From contig NZ_WBVS01000003.1 in assembly GCF_009193305.1 (NCBI RefSeq), forward strand, positions 266,370 to 330,369: 64,000 nucleotides of DNA. Direction: 5' to 3'. Positions 19,258 through 27,836 of this stretch are shown piece by piece (positions within the stretch are counted from its first letter, which is position 1; the number at the start of each line of letters is the position of its first letter). This DNA comes from Bifidobacterium cebidarum. Lineage in GTDB: Bacteria > Actinomycetota > Actinomycetes > Actinomycetales > Bifidobacteriaceae. Under the pieces are notes generated by a model, which was given only the letters and a program-made list of their open reading frames with translations, did no database searches and had not been told where the DNA came from. The translations under genes were made by a program, and so were the position numbers.

Positions 19258-22200
19258 TCAGCGGCGCTGACGCTTGATCGACAATACGATGCCAGCGGCA
19301 AACAACAGCACAGTCAGGCAGGCGATGCCGCCGATTGCAACGCCTGTGTCCGAAAGAGGCGTCTTGCTTGGTTTCTTGCCTGCGTTATCGTTATTGTCCT
19401 TGCCGTTGTCCTCACCGTCATTCGGGTTCGTAGATGAACCAGCCTTAACGGTTACCGTTGCCGCAATCGGGAAGGTGATGGTAGAGGCCTGTGCGGATCC
19501 CTCGGCGAGGCCGGATGCGTCGGCAGGAACGGTGACCACGCCGGAGACGGTGAACGTACCGGCCTTGGCCAGCAGCGCGGAATTAATCTCATTCCACGCC
19601 ACAGCCGCGGCAAGCTTGTCGCCGTTCGACCACACGACATTCAGCCGAGAGGGCAGCTCGGGAGCCACACCCACCTTGGTCGTCGTCTCGACCTTGCCGT
19701 CGTTAGCCAGCTTGACCGGAGTGGCAGGATCGACATGCACCTTGACAGTCACCTTGCCATCCCAGCCGGCGACCGAGCCCTTAAGCTCATAATCGCCACC
19801 GGCCAAAGCCGTGTATGCATCCGATTCGGCCCACTTGACACCAACCTGAGACTCAGTGCCGTTCGACCAATGCGCCGTCAACGTGGCAGGCAGAACAGGC
19901 TTCACACCAGACGCGGTGGTTACCACATCCGCAGGCGCATCCACACCGGTTAGCGTCGCTGCGACGACCGTCACCGTCACGCTAACAGACAGGCCCTTAG
20001 CCGAGCCTTCGACAGTGAATTTGCCGGGCTTGTCAAGCTTTCCCTCGTCATACTGATTCCAAGTAATGGTTTCAGCGGAGGTTTCGCCGTTCGACCAAGT
20101 CACCACGGCGGTCTCAGGCAGCGTAGGCACTACCTTCTCCTCCGTAGAGACATCAGCAGGATTAGCCGCACCAATAGCCTTCGCAGCCTTCACATGCACA
20201 GTGAACGGAACGGCATCCTTCCAACCATCAACACGGCCAGACACCGCCACATCATGTGCAGTACGCGGATGATTCCAACCATCAGGCAACGCCAACGGCA
20301 CATCCACTTCAGACGTCTTGCCATCATTCCACGTAAGCATCGCCTTACCAGTGACAGCAGGCTTCGGATCCGTATCAGTGGCGGTGGCAACTTCGATGGA
20401 TTCGCGAGACGCAGTAACAGCAGTGACGGCACGAGCGGCGACATTCACTGTAACGGTTACGGTTGCCTTCTTGCCATCAATGGTGATGCCCTTGACGGTT
20501 CCGGTCACCTTGAAGTTGCCTGCCGAAGCGTACTGGTCAGCGTCAACCGCCTTCCATTCGACCTTCTCAGTGGTGGTCGTGCCATCAGACCACGTAACCT
20601 TCGCCTGCACCTTGCTCAAATCGGGAGCATTCGTGGCGATGGTCTCCACCGAGGTCTTGGTCGCCTCGGCCTTGACAGCCACATTGGTCACCGTGATCTT
20701 CACAGCCTTGGAGCTCACTCCACCAGCGGTGGCGGTAATCTCCGCAGTACCTTCGGCAATGGCTTTCACGTTGCCGTCCGCATCCACGGTGATGATCTTT
20801 TCGTCCGAGGAGGTCCAAGTCACCTTCTGATCAGTGGCGTTGCCAGGCTTGACTGTGGCAACGGCCTTGGCTGTACCGCCGATAGCCAAATCAGTCGAAT
20901 CCACGGAAATGGCCACGCTTGTCACCGGCACGGCTTCAACGGTCACCGTCGCGATGATCGGGAAAGTAACCGTCGTAGAGACGGCAGCTCCCTCGGCTAG
21001 GCCGGATGCGTCGGCAGGAACAGTGACGGAGCCAGTGGCAGTGAACGTACCGACCTTGGCCAGCAGCGCGGAATCAATCTCATTCCATGCCACTGCCGCG
21101 GCAAGCTTGTCGCCGTTCGACCACACGACATTCAGCTGAGAGGGCAGCTCAGGAGCCACGCCCACCTTGGTCGTCGTCTCGACCTTGCCGTCATTGGCCA
21201 GCTTGACCGGAGTGGCAGGATCGACATGTATCTTGACGGTCACCTTGCCATCCCAGCCGGCGACCGAGCCCTTAAGCTCATAATCGCCACCGGCCAAAGC
21301 CGTGTACGCATCCTTGTTCAGCTCGCCCCATGCGACGCTCACCTGGGACTCGGTGCCGTTCGACCAATGTGCGGTCAACGTGGCAGGCAGAACAGGCTTC
21401 ACACCCGACTTGGTGACCACCACATCCGCAGGAGCGTCCACGCTGGTAATCGTCGCTGCGGTCACCGTTACCGTAATGGTCACCGTCGCGTCCTTGCCGT
21501 CGACCTTGATGCCCTTGACGTTGCCGGTCACCTTGAAGCTACCTGCAGCCTCATACTTGCCGGCATCGATGGATGGCCATTCGATCTTCTCATCGGAGGT
21601 TTCGCCGTTCGACCAAGTCACCACTGCAAAGTCCGGAAGCACGGGCGCTACCTTCTCCTCTGTCGAGACGCCGGAAGCGGTTACACCGACGGCTGCCGCA
21701 GCCTTCACACGCACGGTGAACGGAATGGCATCCTTCCAACCATCGACGCGGCCGGACACCGCCACATCATGCGCAGCGCGAGGATGATTCCACCCATCAG
21801 GCAGCGTCAACGGCACATCCACAGTCGAAGTCTTACCATCATTCCATGTAAGCGTTGTCTTGCCGGTAACAGCAGGCTTCGGATCCGCATCGCCCGCGGT
21901 ATCCACTTCGATGCTTTCATCCGAAGGCGTTACCTTGGCTATCACACGAGCTACAACATTCACGGTTACAGTGACGGTCGCGTCAGCTCCGTTGATCTGC
22001 ACACCCTTGACAGTGCCGGTCACATCGAAGGAACCTGCCGAAGCGTACTGGTCGGCGTTGATTTCCGGCCATGTCACGTCCTCGGTAGTGATCGTATTGT
22101 CAGACCACGTAACCTTCGCCTGCACCTTGTCCAAGTCGGAAGGCTTGTTCGTGGCGATCGTCTCCACCGAGGTCTCAGTCGCTTCAACCTTAATGGCCAC

Positions 22201-25200
22201 GGCCTTACCCACGTTCACCTTTACTTTGACGGAGGCGCTATAGCCGTCCACGCTCACCGTGCCATTGACCTCGAAGGATCCTGGCTTGGCGAAGTCGCCG
22301 AGTTTGATTGCGTCCCACTTGACATCAACCATCTCCGTATCGGAGTCGCCGCTGGACCAGACGATCGTGGCCTGCTTGGGCAGCTGACCAGTCGGATCCA
22401 CACCGGCCGGTGTGGACAGTTCGGTCACATCAACCGTGGCCGACTTGATAGTGGCATGCTCGACGATAATCGTCTGCTCAGCCTTCACGCCATCCGAGCC
22501 GTCCACAGTGCCTTCGAGCTTGATAGTGCCGCCCCTGGGCCCCTTCCACGTATCAGGCATGGAGCCCCAAATGACATCCACTCCATCACGCGTCAGGCCG
22601 TTGTCAAGCTCGACCTTCACCTTGCTCGGCAGCTGACCAGAAGGATCGGTGCCAGCAGCAACCGTAATATCCTTCAGCGTCTCGACCGAGGCAATCTTCG
22701 CATCGACAATTACGTATCGGCCCGAATCGTTCGCCATGAACTTCTTGTCATCAGCAATAGTGCTCTGACCGGGGTTCTTGGCGTACGTTCCGCCAGTGAT
22801 GTACTTCGTGTATGCCTGATCCTTATCGGAGGATACAGGGCTCACATCAAAATTACCGCCGGTGATGGCGAGTTTGTTGGTGCCTGCGGTGGCAGAAATT
22901 GCCACAGTGGCATCTTGGTAAGTACCGCCGTTGATTGTCAGAGCGGCACCGCTCTCCTCAGGCAGCACAAAGATGGCCGCCTTGATGACGGAGAAGCCAC
23001 CACCATTGACAACCATCGTGCCCTCGACAGATGCAACCGGCGCACCATCGCCCGTGTAGATACCGTTCTCGATGAAGAGGATTCCTCCCTTCGACACGTC
23101 AAACATAGCGTGCAAGTCATCGTTATCCTCATCGGCTGCGACCGTATTGATCACAGTGCCGTTACCAGTAACGGTCAGCTTGCCACCGTTCGTGACGGCG
23201 AACTTGAAGCCTGCGGTTTTCACCGTTTTGCCGTTCAGATCAAGTATGACATTCTTGCTGATTTCAATATTCGCTGTCAGGGTTTCTGCATCCTGCACGG
23301 CAATGGTGTCGCCTGCTGCAGCTGCCTTGACGGCTTTGGCAAGTGAGGTGTATTCCACAACGGTGCCATCAGCCTTGGTAATAGTGGCGGCTACACGCAG
23401 CTTGGCGCCGAACGTACCGTCCGCGTTCTCCTTGACTACATAATCTTCGGCAAGTTCATCTTCGGTGGGCTTCACGTTGAAGGTGCCGCCGGAGATGGAA
23501 ACAGACGGAGTGCCGTTGGTACTGGGCTTAAGATCGCTCACACCTTGCTTGTTGCCGGAAGTGAACGTACCACCGGTGACGGTGAGCTTGCCGTTGTCGA
23601 GCGCACGCAACGCGTAGCCCTTTTCGCTGATTACTTTGGCATCGCCACTGATAATGGTTTCGCCCACGTCGCCCTTGGCATTCTTGATGCCGGAAGCGCC
23701 GATGGGGAACATTGGTGCAGAAATTTCACCGCCAGAGATGCTGGCTTTATGGTAGGTCAACACGGCATAGAAATTCTCGACGGGCTGAGTAATCTTGCCG
23801 CCAGTGATGTTGAGGATGCCCCAGTCATCGTTCTTGACGGTAATCTTGCCGCCGATGAGTGTACCGCCTTCAATCGTGAGGGTGGCACCACCATTGGCTC
23901 CGTAAGCGTTGACTGTGGCGTCACCATCGTTATCGGAAGCGCTATACCAACCGTTGGCCACGAGGCTGGAACTTAGACCAGTGTTCTTGTCAGCGAACTT
24001 GACGACAGACGGATCCTTAATAGTCATCGTGCCAAAATTCTTGAGCACATAGTAAGAGTTGCCGCCTGAGCTGGCCTTGTCGGTATCCGGGTCATACGTG
24101 CTCGCTTCTTTGGAGCGGGTGTAATTACCGCCCGCGAGAGTTGCGGTAGCACCACTATAGTTGACAACCGCAGCCTTGGAATTGGAGACATTGTCGACAG
24201 TGCCGGTCTTCGCTGCGGAAGAATCCGTGACAGTGAGCGTGCCCTTATTGACAATGGTGTGCTTGCCCGCTTCGTTAGTGAGCGTGTGTCCATTCAAATC
24301 AATGCCGATATTCTGGTTTGCCTCAATGGTGAGGGTAGCGGTAACGTCATTGAGCAGCTTGAGCGTTTCTCCGTCCGCAATTGCCTTGAAAGCTTCGGAT
24401 AACGTCTTGTAGTAGTCAATCGTCCCATCAGCGTGTACGACACCGGCCTGCAACGTGGTGTTGGTGTAGGAAAAACCCGTATTGTTCTTCACCGTAGCTG
24501 GCCCATCCAAAGCTTCAGGAGAAGAGACCACCAAGCCGCCTTTGGACACGTTGAAGTTGTTGCTCTCTAGCGTGACGTTCCTGGTCGGCGCTATGCCCGT
24601 GCCTGCGCCGAGACCGATGCCAGCATAGCCGGAGAAGTCGTTACCTTTTACGGTAAGCGTATCCACGTTTCGAAGCCAGGCGCCATACGCGTTGCCTCCT
24701 GAAACCGGAGCCACCGTATTGCCCTCGAGTGTCAAGTTGGTGATGGCGTATTCGCCATTGGTCACGTTGCCGCCGCCGATGACGAAATATGCGTAGGCCT
24801 TGGTGATCGCGGAGTTCAGTGTATTGCCGGCGATGGTGATATCCGTGGCTCGGATGTCCGCAGTATAGGCGAACCCGATGCACTGGACCGTGGAGGTGAC
24901 CGAGGCGGCCACGTTGAACGTATTGCCTTCGATATTCAAACCGGAAACGGTCTTCTGAATATAAATGACTGCCCACGTGCCGTTTGCGGTTACATCGAAG
25001 ACATTATTGCGGATGTCAACGTTCTTGTTATTCGCCCCGTTCACATGAATCTGCACACCTGTGCCGACAAAATCGATGTTGCGCACACTGACGCCATCAT
25101 TGTTGCCAGCGAATGTGACGCTGCCACTGAGCTTATGACCGTTGCCGTCAATAGTCAGTCCGCTTTTACCTGATATGGAAACATTTTCTGACAAATCGGA

Positions 25201-25437
25201 CTGCATAGTCACCGTGACGGCACCCGCCTTGATGGCCGCGGCGATGGTAGCGTATCCGTTGCCGTCCTGATCAGTCACCACAGTGTCAGAGCCAATGCTT
25301 GTTTGGCTGCTTGCCTGACTGTTGGAGACCGGATTGGAATCCTCGGCATATGCCGTGGGAATGCCAAGTCCTAACATAGCGATCGCCGCAATCGATGCGA
25401 CTCCCGCTTTCAATCCTTTGTATACATCGTTGCCCAT
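19258..25437 (-). CDS. Large cell-wall-anchored surface protein with beta-helix and Ig-like repeats
   Basis: The 2059-residue protein starts with a signal peptide (hydrophobic core ASIAAIAMLGLGIP, cleavage near AYA-ED at 31). Residues ~60-340 and ~340-920 are rich in GGTF/ITGGNF/NNVF turns typical of right-handed parallel beta-helices (pectate-lyase-like or adhesin folds). Residues ~935-2000 are a string of ~70-90-residue Ig-like domains of the Big_4 type (W-SNG or WNDG cores), with one Big_2-type domain (KVTWTSSDEKIITVDADGNV) between two near-identical five-domain blocks. The tail is TPLSDTG, a hydrophobic segment and KRQRR, a sortase signal with Ser instead of the usual Pro. It is probably an adhesin or glycan-interacting protein; no catalytic residues could be assigned. 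Confidence 0.85.
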   Translation of the reverse strand: MGNDVYKGLKAGVASIAAIAMLGLGIPTAYAEDSNPVSNSQASSQTSIGSDTVVTDQDGNGYATIAAAIKAGAVTVTMQSDLSENVSISGKSGLTIDGNGHKLSGSVTFAGNNDGVSVRNIDFVGTGVQIHVNGANNKNVDIRNNVFDVTANGTWAVIYIQKTVSGLNIEGNTFNVAASVTSTVQCIGFAYTADIRATDITIAGNTLNSAITKAYAYFVIGGGNVTNGEYAITNLTLEGNTVAPVSGGNAYGAWLRNVDTLTVKGNDFSGYAGIGLGAGTGIAPTRNVTLESNNFNVSKGGLVVSSPEALDGPATVKNNTGFSYTNTTLQAGVVHADGTIDYYKTLSEAFKAIADGETLKLLNDVTATLTIEANQNIGIDLNGHTLTNEAGKHTIVNKGTLTVTDSSAAKTGTVDNVSNSKAAVVNYSGATATLAGGNYTRSKEASTYDPDTDKASSGGNSYYVLKNFGTMTIKDPSVVKFADKNTGLSSSLVANGWYSASDNDGDATVNAYGANGGATLTIEGGTLIGGKITVKNDDWGILNITGGKITQPVENFYAVLTYHKASISGGEISAPMFPIGASGIKNAKGDVGETIISGDAKVISEKGYALRALDNGKLTVTGGTFTSGNKQGVSDLKPSTNGTPSVSISGGTFNVKPTEDELAEDYVVKENADGTFGAKLRVAATITKADGTVVEYTSLAKAVKAAAAGDTIAVQDAETLTANIEISKNVILDLNGKTVKTAGFKFAVTNGGKLTVTGNGTVINTVAADEDNDDLHAMFDVSKGGILFIENGIYTGDGAPVASVEGTMVVNGGGFSVIKAAIFVLPEESGAALTINGGTYQDATVAISATAGTNKLAITGGNFDVSPVSSDKDQAYTKYITGGTYAKNPGQSTIADDKKFMANDSGRYVIVDAKIASVETLKDITVAAGTDPSGQLPSKVKVELDNGLTRDGVDVIWGSMPDTWKGPRGGTIKLEGTVDGSDGVKAEQTIIVEHATIKSATVDVTELSTPAGVDPTGQLPKQATIVWSSGDSDTEMVDVKWDAIKLGDFAKPGSFEVNGTVSVDGYSASVKVKVNVGKAVAIKVEATETSVETIATNKPSDLDKVQAKVTWSDNTITTEDVTWPEINADQYASAGSFDVTGTVKGVQINGADATVTVTVNVVARVIAKVTPSDESIEVDTAGDADPKPAVTGKTTLTWNDGKTSTVDVPLTLPDGWNHPRAAHDVAVSGRVDGWKDAIPFTVRVKAAAAVGVTASGVSTEEKVAPVLPDFAVVTWSNGETSDEKIEWPSIDAGKYEAAGSFKVTGNVKGIKVDGKDATVTITVTVTAATITSVDAPADVVVTKSGVKPVLPATLTAHWSNGTESQVSVAWGELNKDAYTALAGGDYELKGSVAGWDGKVTVKIHVDPATPVKLANDGKVETTTKVGVAPELPSQLNVVWSNGDKLAAAVAWNEIDSALLAKVGTFTATGSVTVPADASGLAEGAAVSTTVTFPIIATVTVEAVPVTSVAISVDSTDLAIGGTAKAVATVKPGNATDQKVTWTSSDEKIITVDADGNVKAIAEGTAEITATAGGVSSKAVKITVTNVAVKAEATKTSVETIATNAPDLSKVQAKVTWSDGTTTTEKVEWKAVDADQYASAGNFKVTGTVKGITIDGKKATVTVTVNVAARAVTAVTASRESIEVATATDTDPKPAVTGKAMLTWNDGKTSEVDVPLALPDGWNHPRTAHDVAVSGRVDGWKDAVPFTVHVKAAKAIGAANPADVSTEEKVVPTLPETAVVTWSNGETSAETITWNQYDEGKLDKPGKFTVEGSAKGLSVSVTVTVVAATLTGVDAPADVVTTASGVKPVLPATLTAHWSNGTESQVGVKWAESDAYTALAGGDYELKGSVAGWDGKVTVKVHVDPATPVKLANDGKVETTTKVGVAPELPSRLNVVWSNGDKLAAAVAWNEINSALLAKAGTFTVSGVVTVPADASGLAEGSAQASTITFPIAATVTVKAGSSTNPNDGEDNGKDNNDNAGKKPSKTPLSDTGVAIGGIACLTVLLFAAGIVLSIKRQRR
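19440..20690 (-). repeat. C-terminal copy of a ~1.3-kb internal duplication
   Basis: This stretch of the surface-protein gene encodes five Ig-like domains from VAVKAEATKTSVETIAT to FPIAATVTVKAG. It matches 20930-22205 domain by domain, with long runs of identical bases, for example around 19600-19800 against 21100-21300. The copies are separated by one Big_2-type domain. Confidence 0.8.
20930..22205 (-). repeat. N-proximal copy of the ~1.3-kb internal duplication
   Basis: Encodes the block from VAIKVEATETSVETIAT to FPIIATVTVEA, the counterpart of 19440-20690. Copies differ by substitutions and by short insertions: this one has an extra VDGKDATVTI-type strand and GELNK where the other has none. 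Confidence 0.8.
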
Positions 25438-25573
25438 GGGCCAGAACCTCTCCCGTTGTAGCGATGCGTTCGCAAATGCAAAAGCATTGAATCAAAAGCC
25501 GCTCTTTCCATATCATCATGAATACTTGCAAGAGCGAATAGATGAACAGTTTACCGGAACTACGCGGACACAT

Positions 25574-25611
25574 AAAAACGGCTTTCCCACAGCATGCTGC
25601 AGGAAAGCCGT
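25574..25611 (-). terminator. Terminator after the M20 peptidase gene
   Basis: ACGGCTTTCC and GGAAAGCCGT form a 10-bp stem around a loop containing the palindrome CAGCATGCTG, followed on the minus strand by TTTTTATG. The remainder of 25438-25573 is gene-free and must hold the surface-protein promoter; no clear operator was seen there. Confidence 0.85.
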
Positions 25612-25632
25612 ATCGCGAATCGTTATCGTGCG

Positions 25633-27000
25633 CTACTTACCGAGCTTGGCAAGCAACAGTGCCTCGGTAATCACGTTATGCTTCAAACCGTAAAGCGAAA
25701 TGGACTCGTTCGGGCTGTGCGCGTTGGCCTTCGGGTCTTCCGGACCGGTGACCAGCACCTGAGCCTTGGGGAACAGTCGCTGCAGCTCGGGGATGAACGG
25801 AATGGAACCGCCCTGCCCCTGGTTGATTGGAGCAACGCCGAATGCCTCTTCCATGGCCTCCAGCGCATCCTTGGTAGCCACGGCGTTTGGATCCATGGCC
25901 CAGCCCATGCCGTTCTCCAGTTTGGCAACCTCCACTTCGGCACCGAACGGCGGGTTCGCCACCAGGAACGCGGCCAAAGCGTCCTGAGCCTCTTCCGGTC
26001 GCTGGTTCGGCGCGGTGCGCAAGGACAGGCGGAAACGGGTCTCCGGGCTGATCACATTGAAGGAGCCGTCCACCGGGTGCGCGTCGAAACCAATCACCGT
26101 CAGGCTCGGCTTGGTCCACAAGCGAGATGCCAACGAACCAGTACCAGCAAGCACATATCCATCAACAGCACCAGCATCGGCACGCACACCAGCCTCATCG
26201 ACATCCTGCTGCAGACCTCCGATGGGTTCCTCTGAGGCAATGCCCGGCACCGCGATATCACCATTGTCGTCATACAGCGAGGCAATCAGCATGGCAGCCA
26301 GCGTATTGGAATCCAGAATCGGACCGCCGTACTGGCCGGAGTGCACCGGATGCTTCAATCCGCGCACCGTAACATCCACGCAGGTGTTGCCGCGAAGCGA
26401 AGTAGTCAGGGACGGAATCTCGGCGGACCAGTTGCCGGAATCAGCCACGATGATTACGTCCGAATCGAACTCGTCCTTGTGCGCGGTGATGAATGGGATG
26501 AAGCTCGGCGAGCCCATCTCTTCCTCGCCTTCGATGAACACCTTGATATTCACCGGCAAATCATCGCCCAGAGCCTTCAGCGCACCGGAGTGGATGGCGA
26601 TGCCGCCGCCATCATCGGCAGAACCGCGGCCATAGAGTCGGTCGTCAATCTCAGTGCCCACGAACGGATCGGTGTTCCATTCGGCCGCATCCGGCACCGG
26701 TTGCACATCATGATGGGCGTACAGCAGCACGGTCGGGGCACCAGGATCCACGATGCGAGAGCCGATAACCTCCCAGGCTCCCGGAGTGCCGTCTTCGTTG
26801 GTGGCCTGCACCACCTTGGTGTCGATACCGACCAGCTTCAATTCTTCTGCCACGAACTCAGCCGAACGCTTCATATGGTCGGCGGTGATGCCTTTGGCGG
26901 AAACGGATTGCAAGGCAATCTTGCGGTTCAGCAATTCGACAATGCGATTCCAGTCGTCTTCGACGCGCTCGCGCACTACGTCCACGGTGAGTTCTGCCAT
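25633..27000 (-). CDS. M20-family dipeptidase
   Basis: A zinc metallopeptidase of the M20 (PepV/CPG2-like) family, 455 residues, likely cytoplasmic and acting on dipeptides or short peptides. Metal and catalytic residues are visible: YAHHDVQP (His and catalytic Asp), GRGSADDGGG (bridging Asp), FIEGEEEMGSPS (catalytic Glu and metal Glu), and a C-terminal GGSIPFIPEL segment followed by GPEDPKANAHSPNE with the last metal His. The dimerisation lid domain lies between ~210 and ~330. The frame opens at 27030, but AAGGAG lies six bases before ATG 27000. Confidence 0.92.
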   Translation of the reverse strand: MAELTVDVVRERVEDDWNRIVELLNRKIALQSVSAKGITADHMKRSAEFVAEELKLVGIDTKVVQATNEDGTPGAWEVIGSRIVDPGAPTVLLYAHHDVQPVPDAAEWNTDPFVGTEIDDRLYGRGSADDGGGIAIHSGALKALGDDLPVNIKVFIEGEEEMGSPSFIPFITAHKDEFDSDVIIVADSGNWSAEIPSLTTSLRGNTCVDVTVRGLKHPVHSGQYGGPILDSNTLAAMLIASLYDDNGDIAVPGIASEEPIGGLQQDVDEAGVRADAGAVDGYVLAGTGSLASRLWTKPSLTVIGFDAHPVDGSFNVISPETRFRLSLRTAPNQRPEEAQDALAAFLVANPPFGAEVEVAKLENGMGWAMDPNAVATKDALEAMEEAFGVAPINQGQGGSIPFIPELQRLFPKAQVLVTGPEDPKANAHSPNESISLYGLKHNVITEALLLAKLGK

Positions 27001-27084
27001 GATGTTCTCCTTATATATAAAGGGCGTCATTGCAATGGTTACGCCTACACAACATGTGTCTGAACGTCACCGTAACCTCAAAGC

Positions 27085-27705
27085 ATGACATGGAACCCGT
27101 TCAAAAAAGAAGAGGCCCAAGCTCCAGTGGAGCCGGCCACCGAAAAGAAAACCGATCCGTCCGCCGGTAAGGGCCGCCCGACCCCGAAGATGAAGAAGGC
27201 GCAGGCCGCCGGCATCCGCCCGCTGGTCCCTGCGGATCGCAAGGCCAGCGCCAAGGCCGCCAAGGCCCGTATGCGCGAGCGCGAGAACCGCGAGTACGCC
27301 GCCATGCAAAGCGGCGATCTGAACAATATGCCGAAGTCCGAGAGGCTGCCGTGGCGTATTTACATCCGCGATTATGTGGATGCCCGCTTCAACCTGGGCG
27401 AATGGTTCATCCCCGTGGCGTTCGCCATTCTGATCGTCTCCATGTTCGTCACCTCCGCATCGCAGAACACTTGGGCTTCCATCATCATGATGACCCTGAT
27501 GTATGGCTACCTGCTTGCAGTCATCATTGATGTATGGCTGATGTGGCGCAAGCTCAAGGCCAAGCTCATCGCCAAGTATGGCGAGGCGTCCGTGGCCAAG
27601 GGCTCCCGTTCCTTCTCCTACGCGTGGAGCCGCTCCATCCAGATGCGCCGCTGGAGGCTGCCGAAGCCGCGCTACGCCAAGCGCGGTCACTGGCCGGAGG
27701 ACTAA
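27085..27705 (+). CDS. DUF3043 membrane protein
   Basis: The 206-residue protein has a long Lys/Ala-rich N-terminal cytoplasmic region (~1-110, with KGRPTPKMKKAQ and RERENREYAAMQSGD), two membrane segments (FIPVAFAILIVSMFV and IIMMTLMYGYLLAVII), and a basic C-terminus. This matches DUF3043, an actinobacterial family of unknown function. No Shine-Dalgarno is seen before the ATG, so the mRNA may be leaderless. It is divergent from the M20 gene and precedes lpd. Confidence 0.85.
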   Translation: MTWNPFKKEEAQAPVEPATEKKTDPSAGKGRPTPKMKKAQAAGIRPLVPADRKASAKAAKARMRERENREYAAMQSGDLNNMPKSERLPWRIYIRDYVDARFNLGEWFIPVAFAILIVSMFVTSASQNTWASIIMMTLMYGYLLAVIIDVWLMWRKLKAKLIAKYGEASVAKGSRSFSYAWSRSIQMRRWRLPKPRYAKRGHWPED

Positions 27706-27740
27706 TTACTTGCTTACAACGTTTGTTGTATCTCATTTGC

Positions 27741-27770
27741 ACTATGGCTCCCTATGATGGGAGCCATAGT
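27741..27770 (+). terminator. Terminator after the DUF3043 gene
   Basis: A perfect 12-bp stem (ACTATGGCTCCC / GGGAGCCATAGT) with the loop TATGAT, followed by CATATTTC. It separates DUF3043 from lpd. Confidence 0.75.
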
Positions 27771-27836
27771 CATATTTCGGGGACGATGATCCGGTCCATG
27801 CGAGCACAGATCGGGAGGCAGACAAAGGAGTGCATG

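Noticed and set aside
21226..23346. 706-residue plus-strand frame
   Set aside because: Antisense to the surface-protein gene. It is His/Arg-rich, with no ribosome site and no family motif.
27534..27836. N-terminal extension of lpd
   Set aside because: It overlaps the DUF3043 gene and a terminator, and shows no resemblance to the family before MSDQYDVAIIG.
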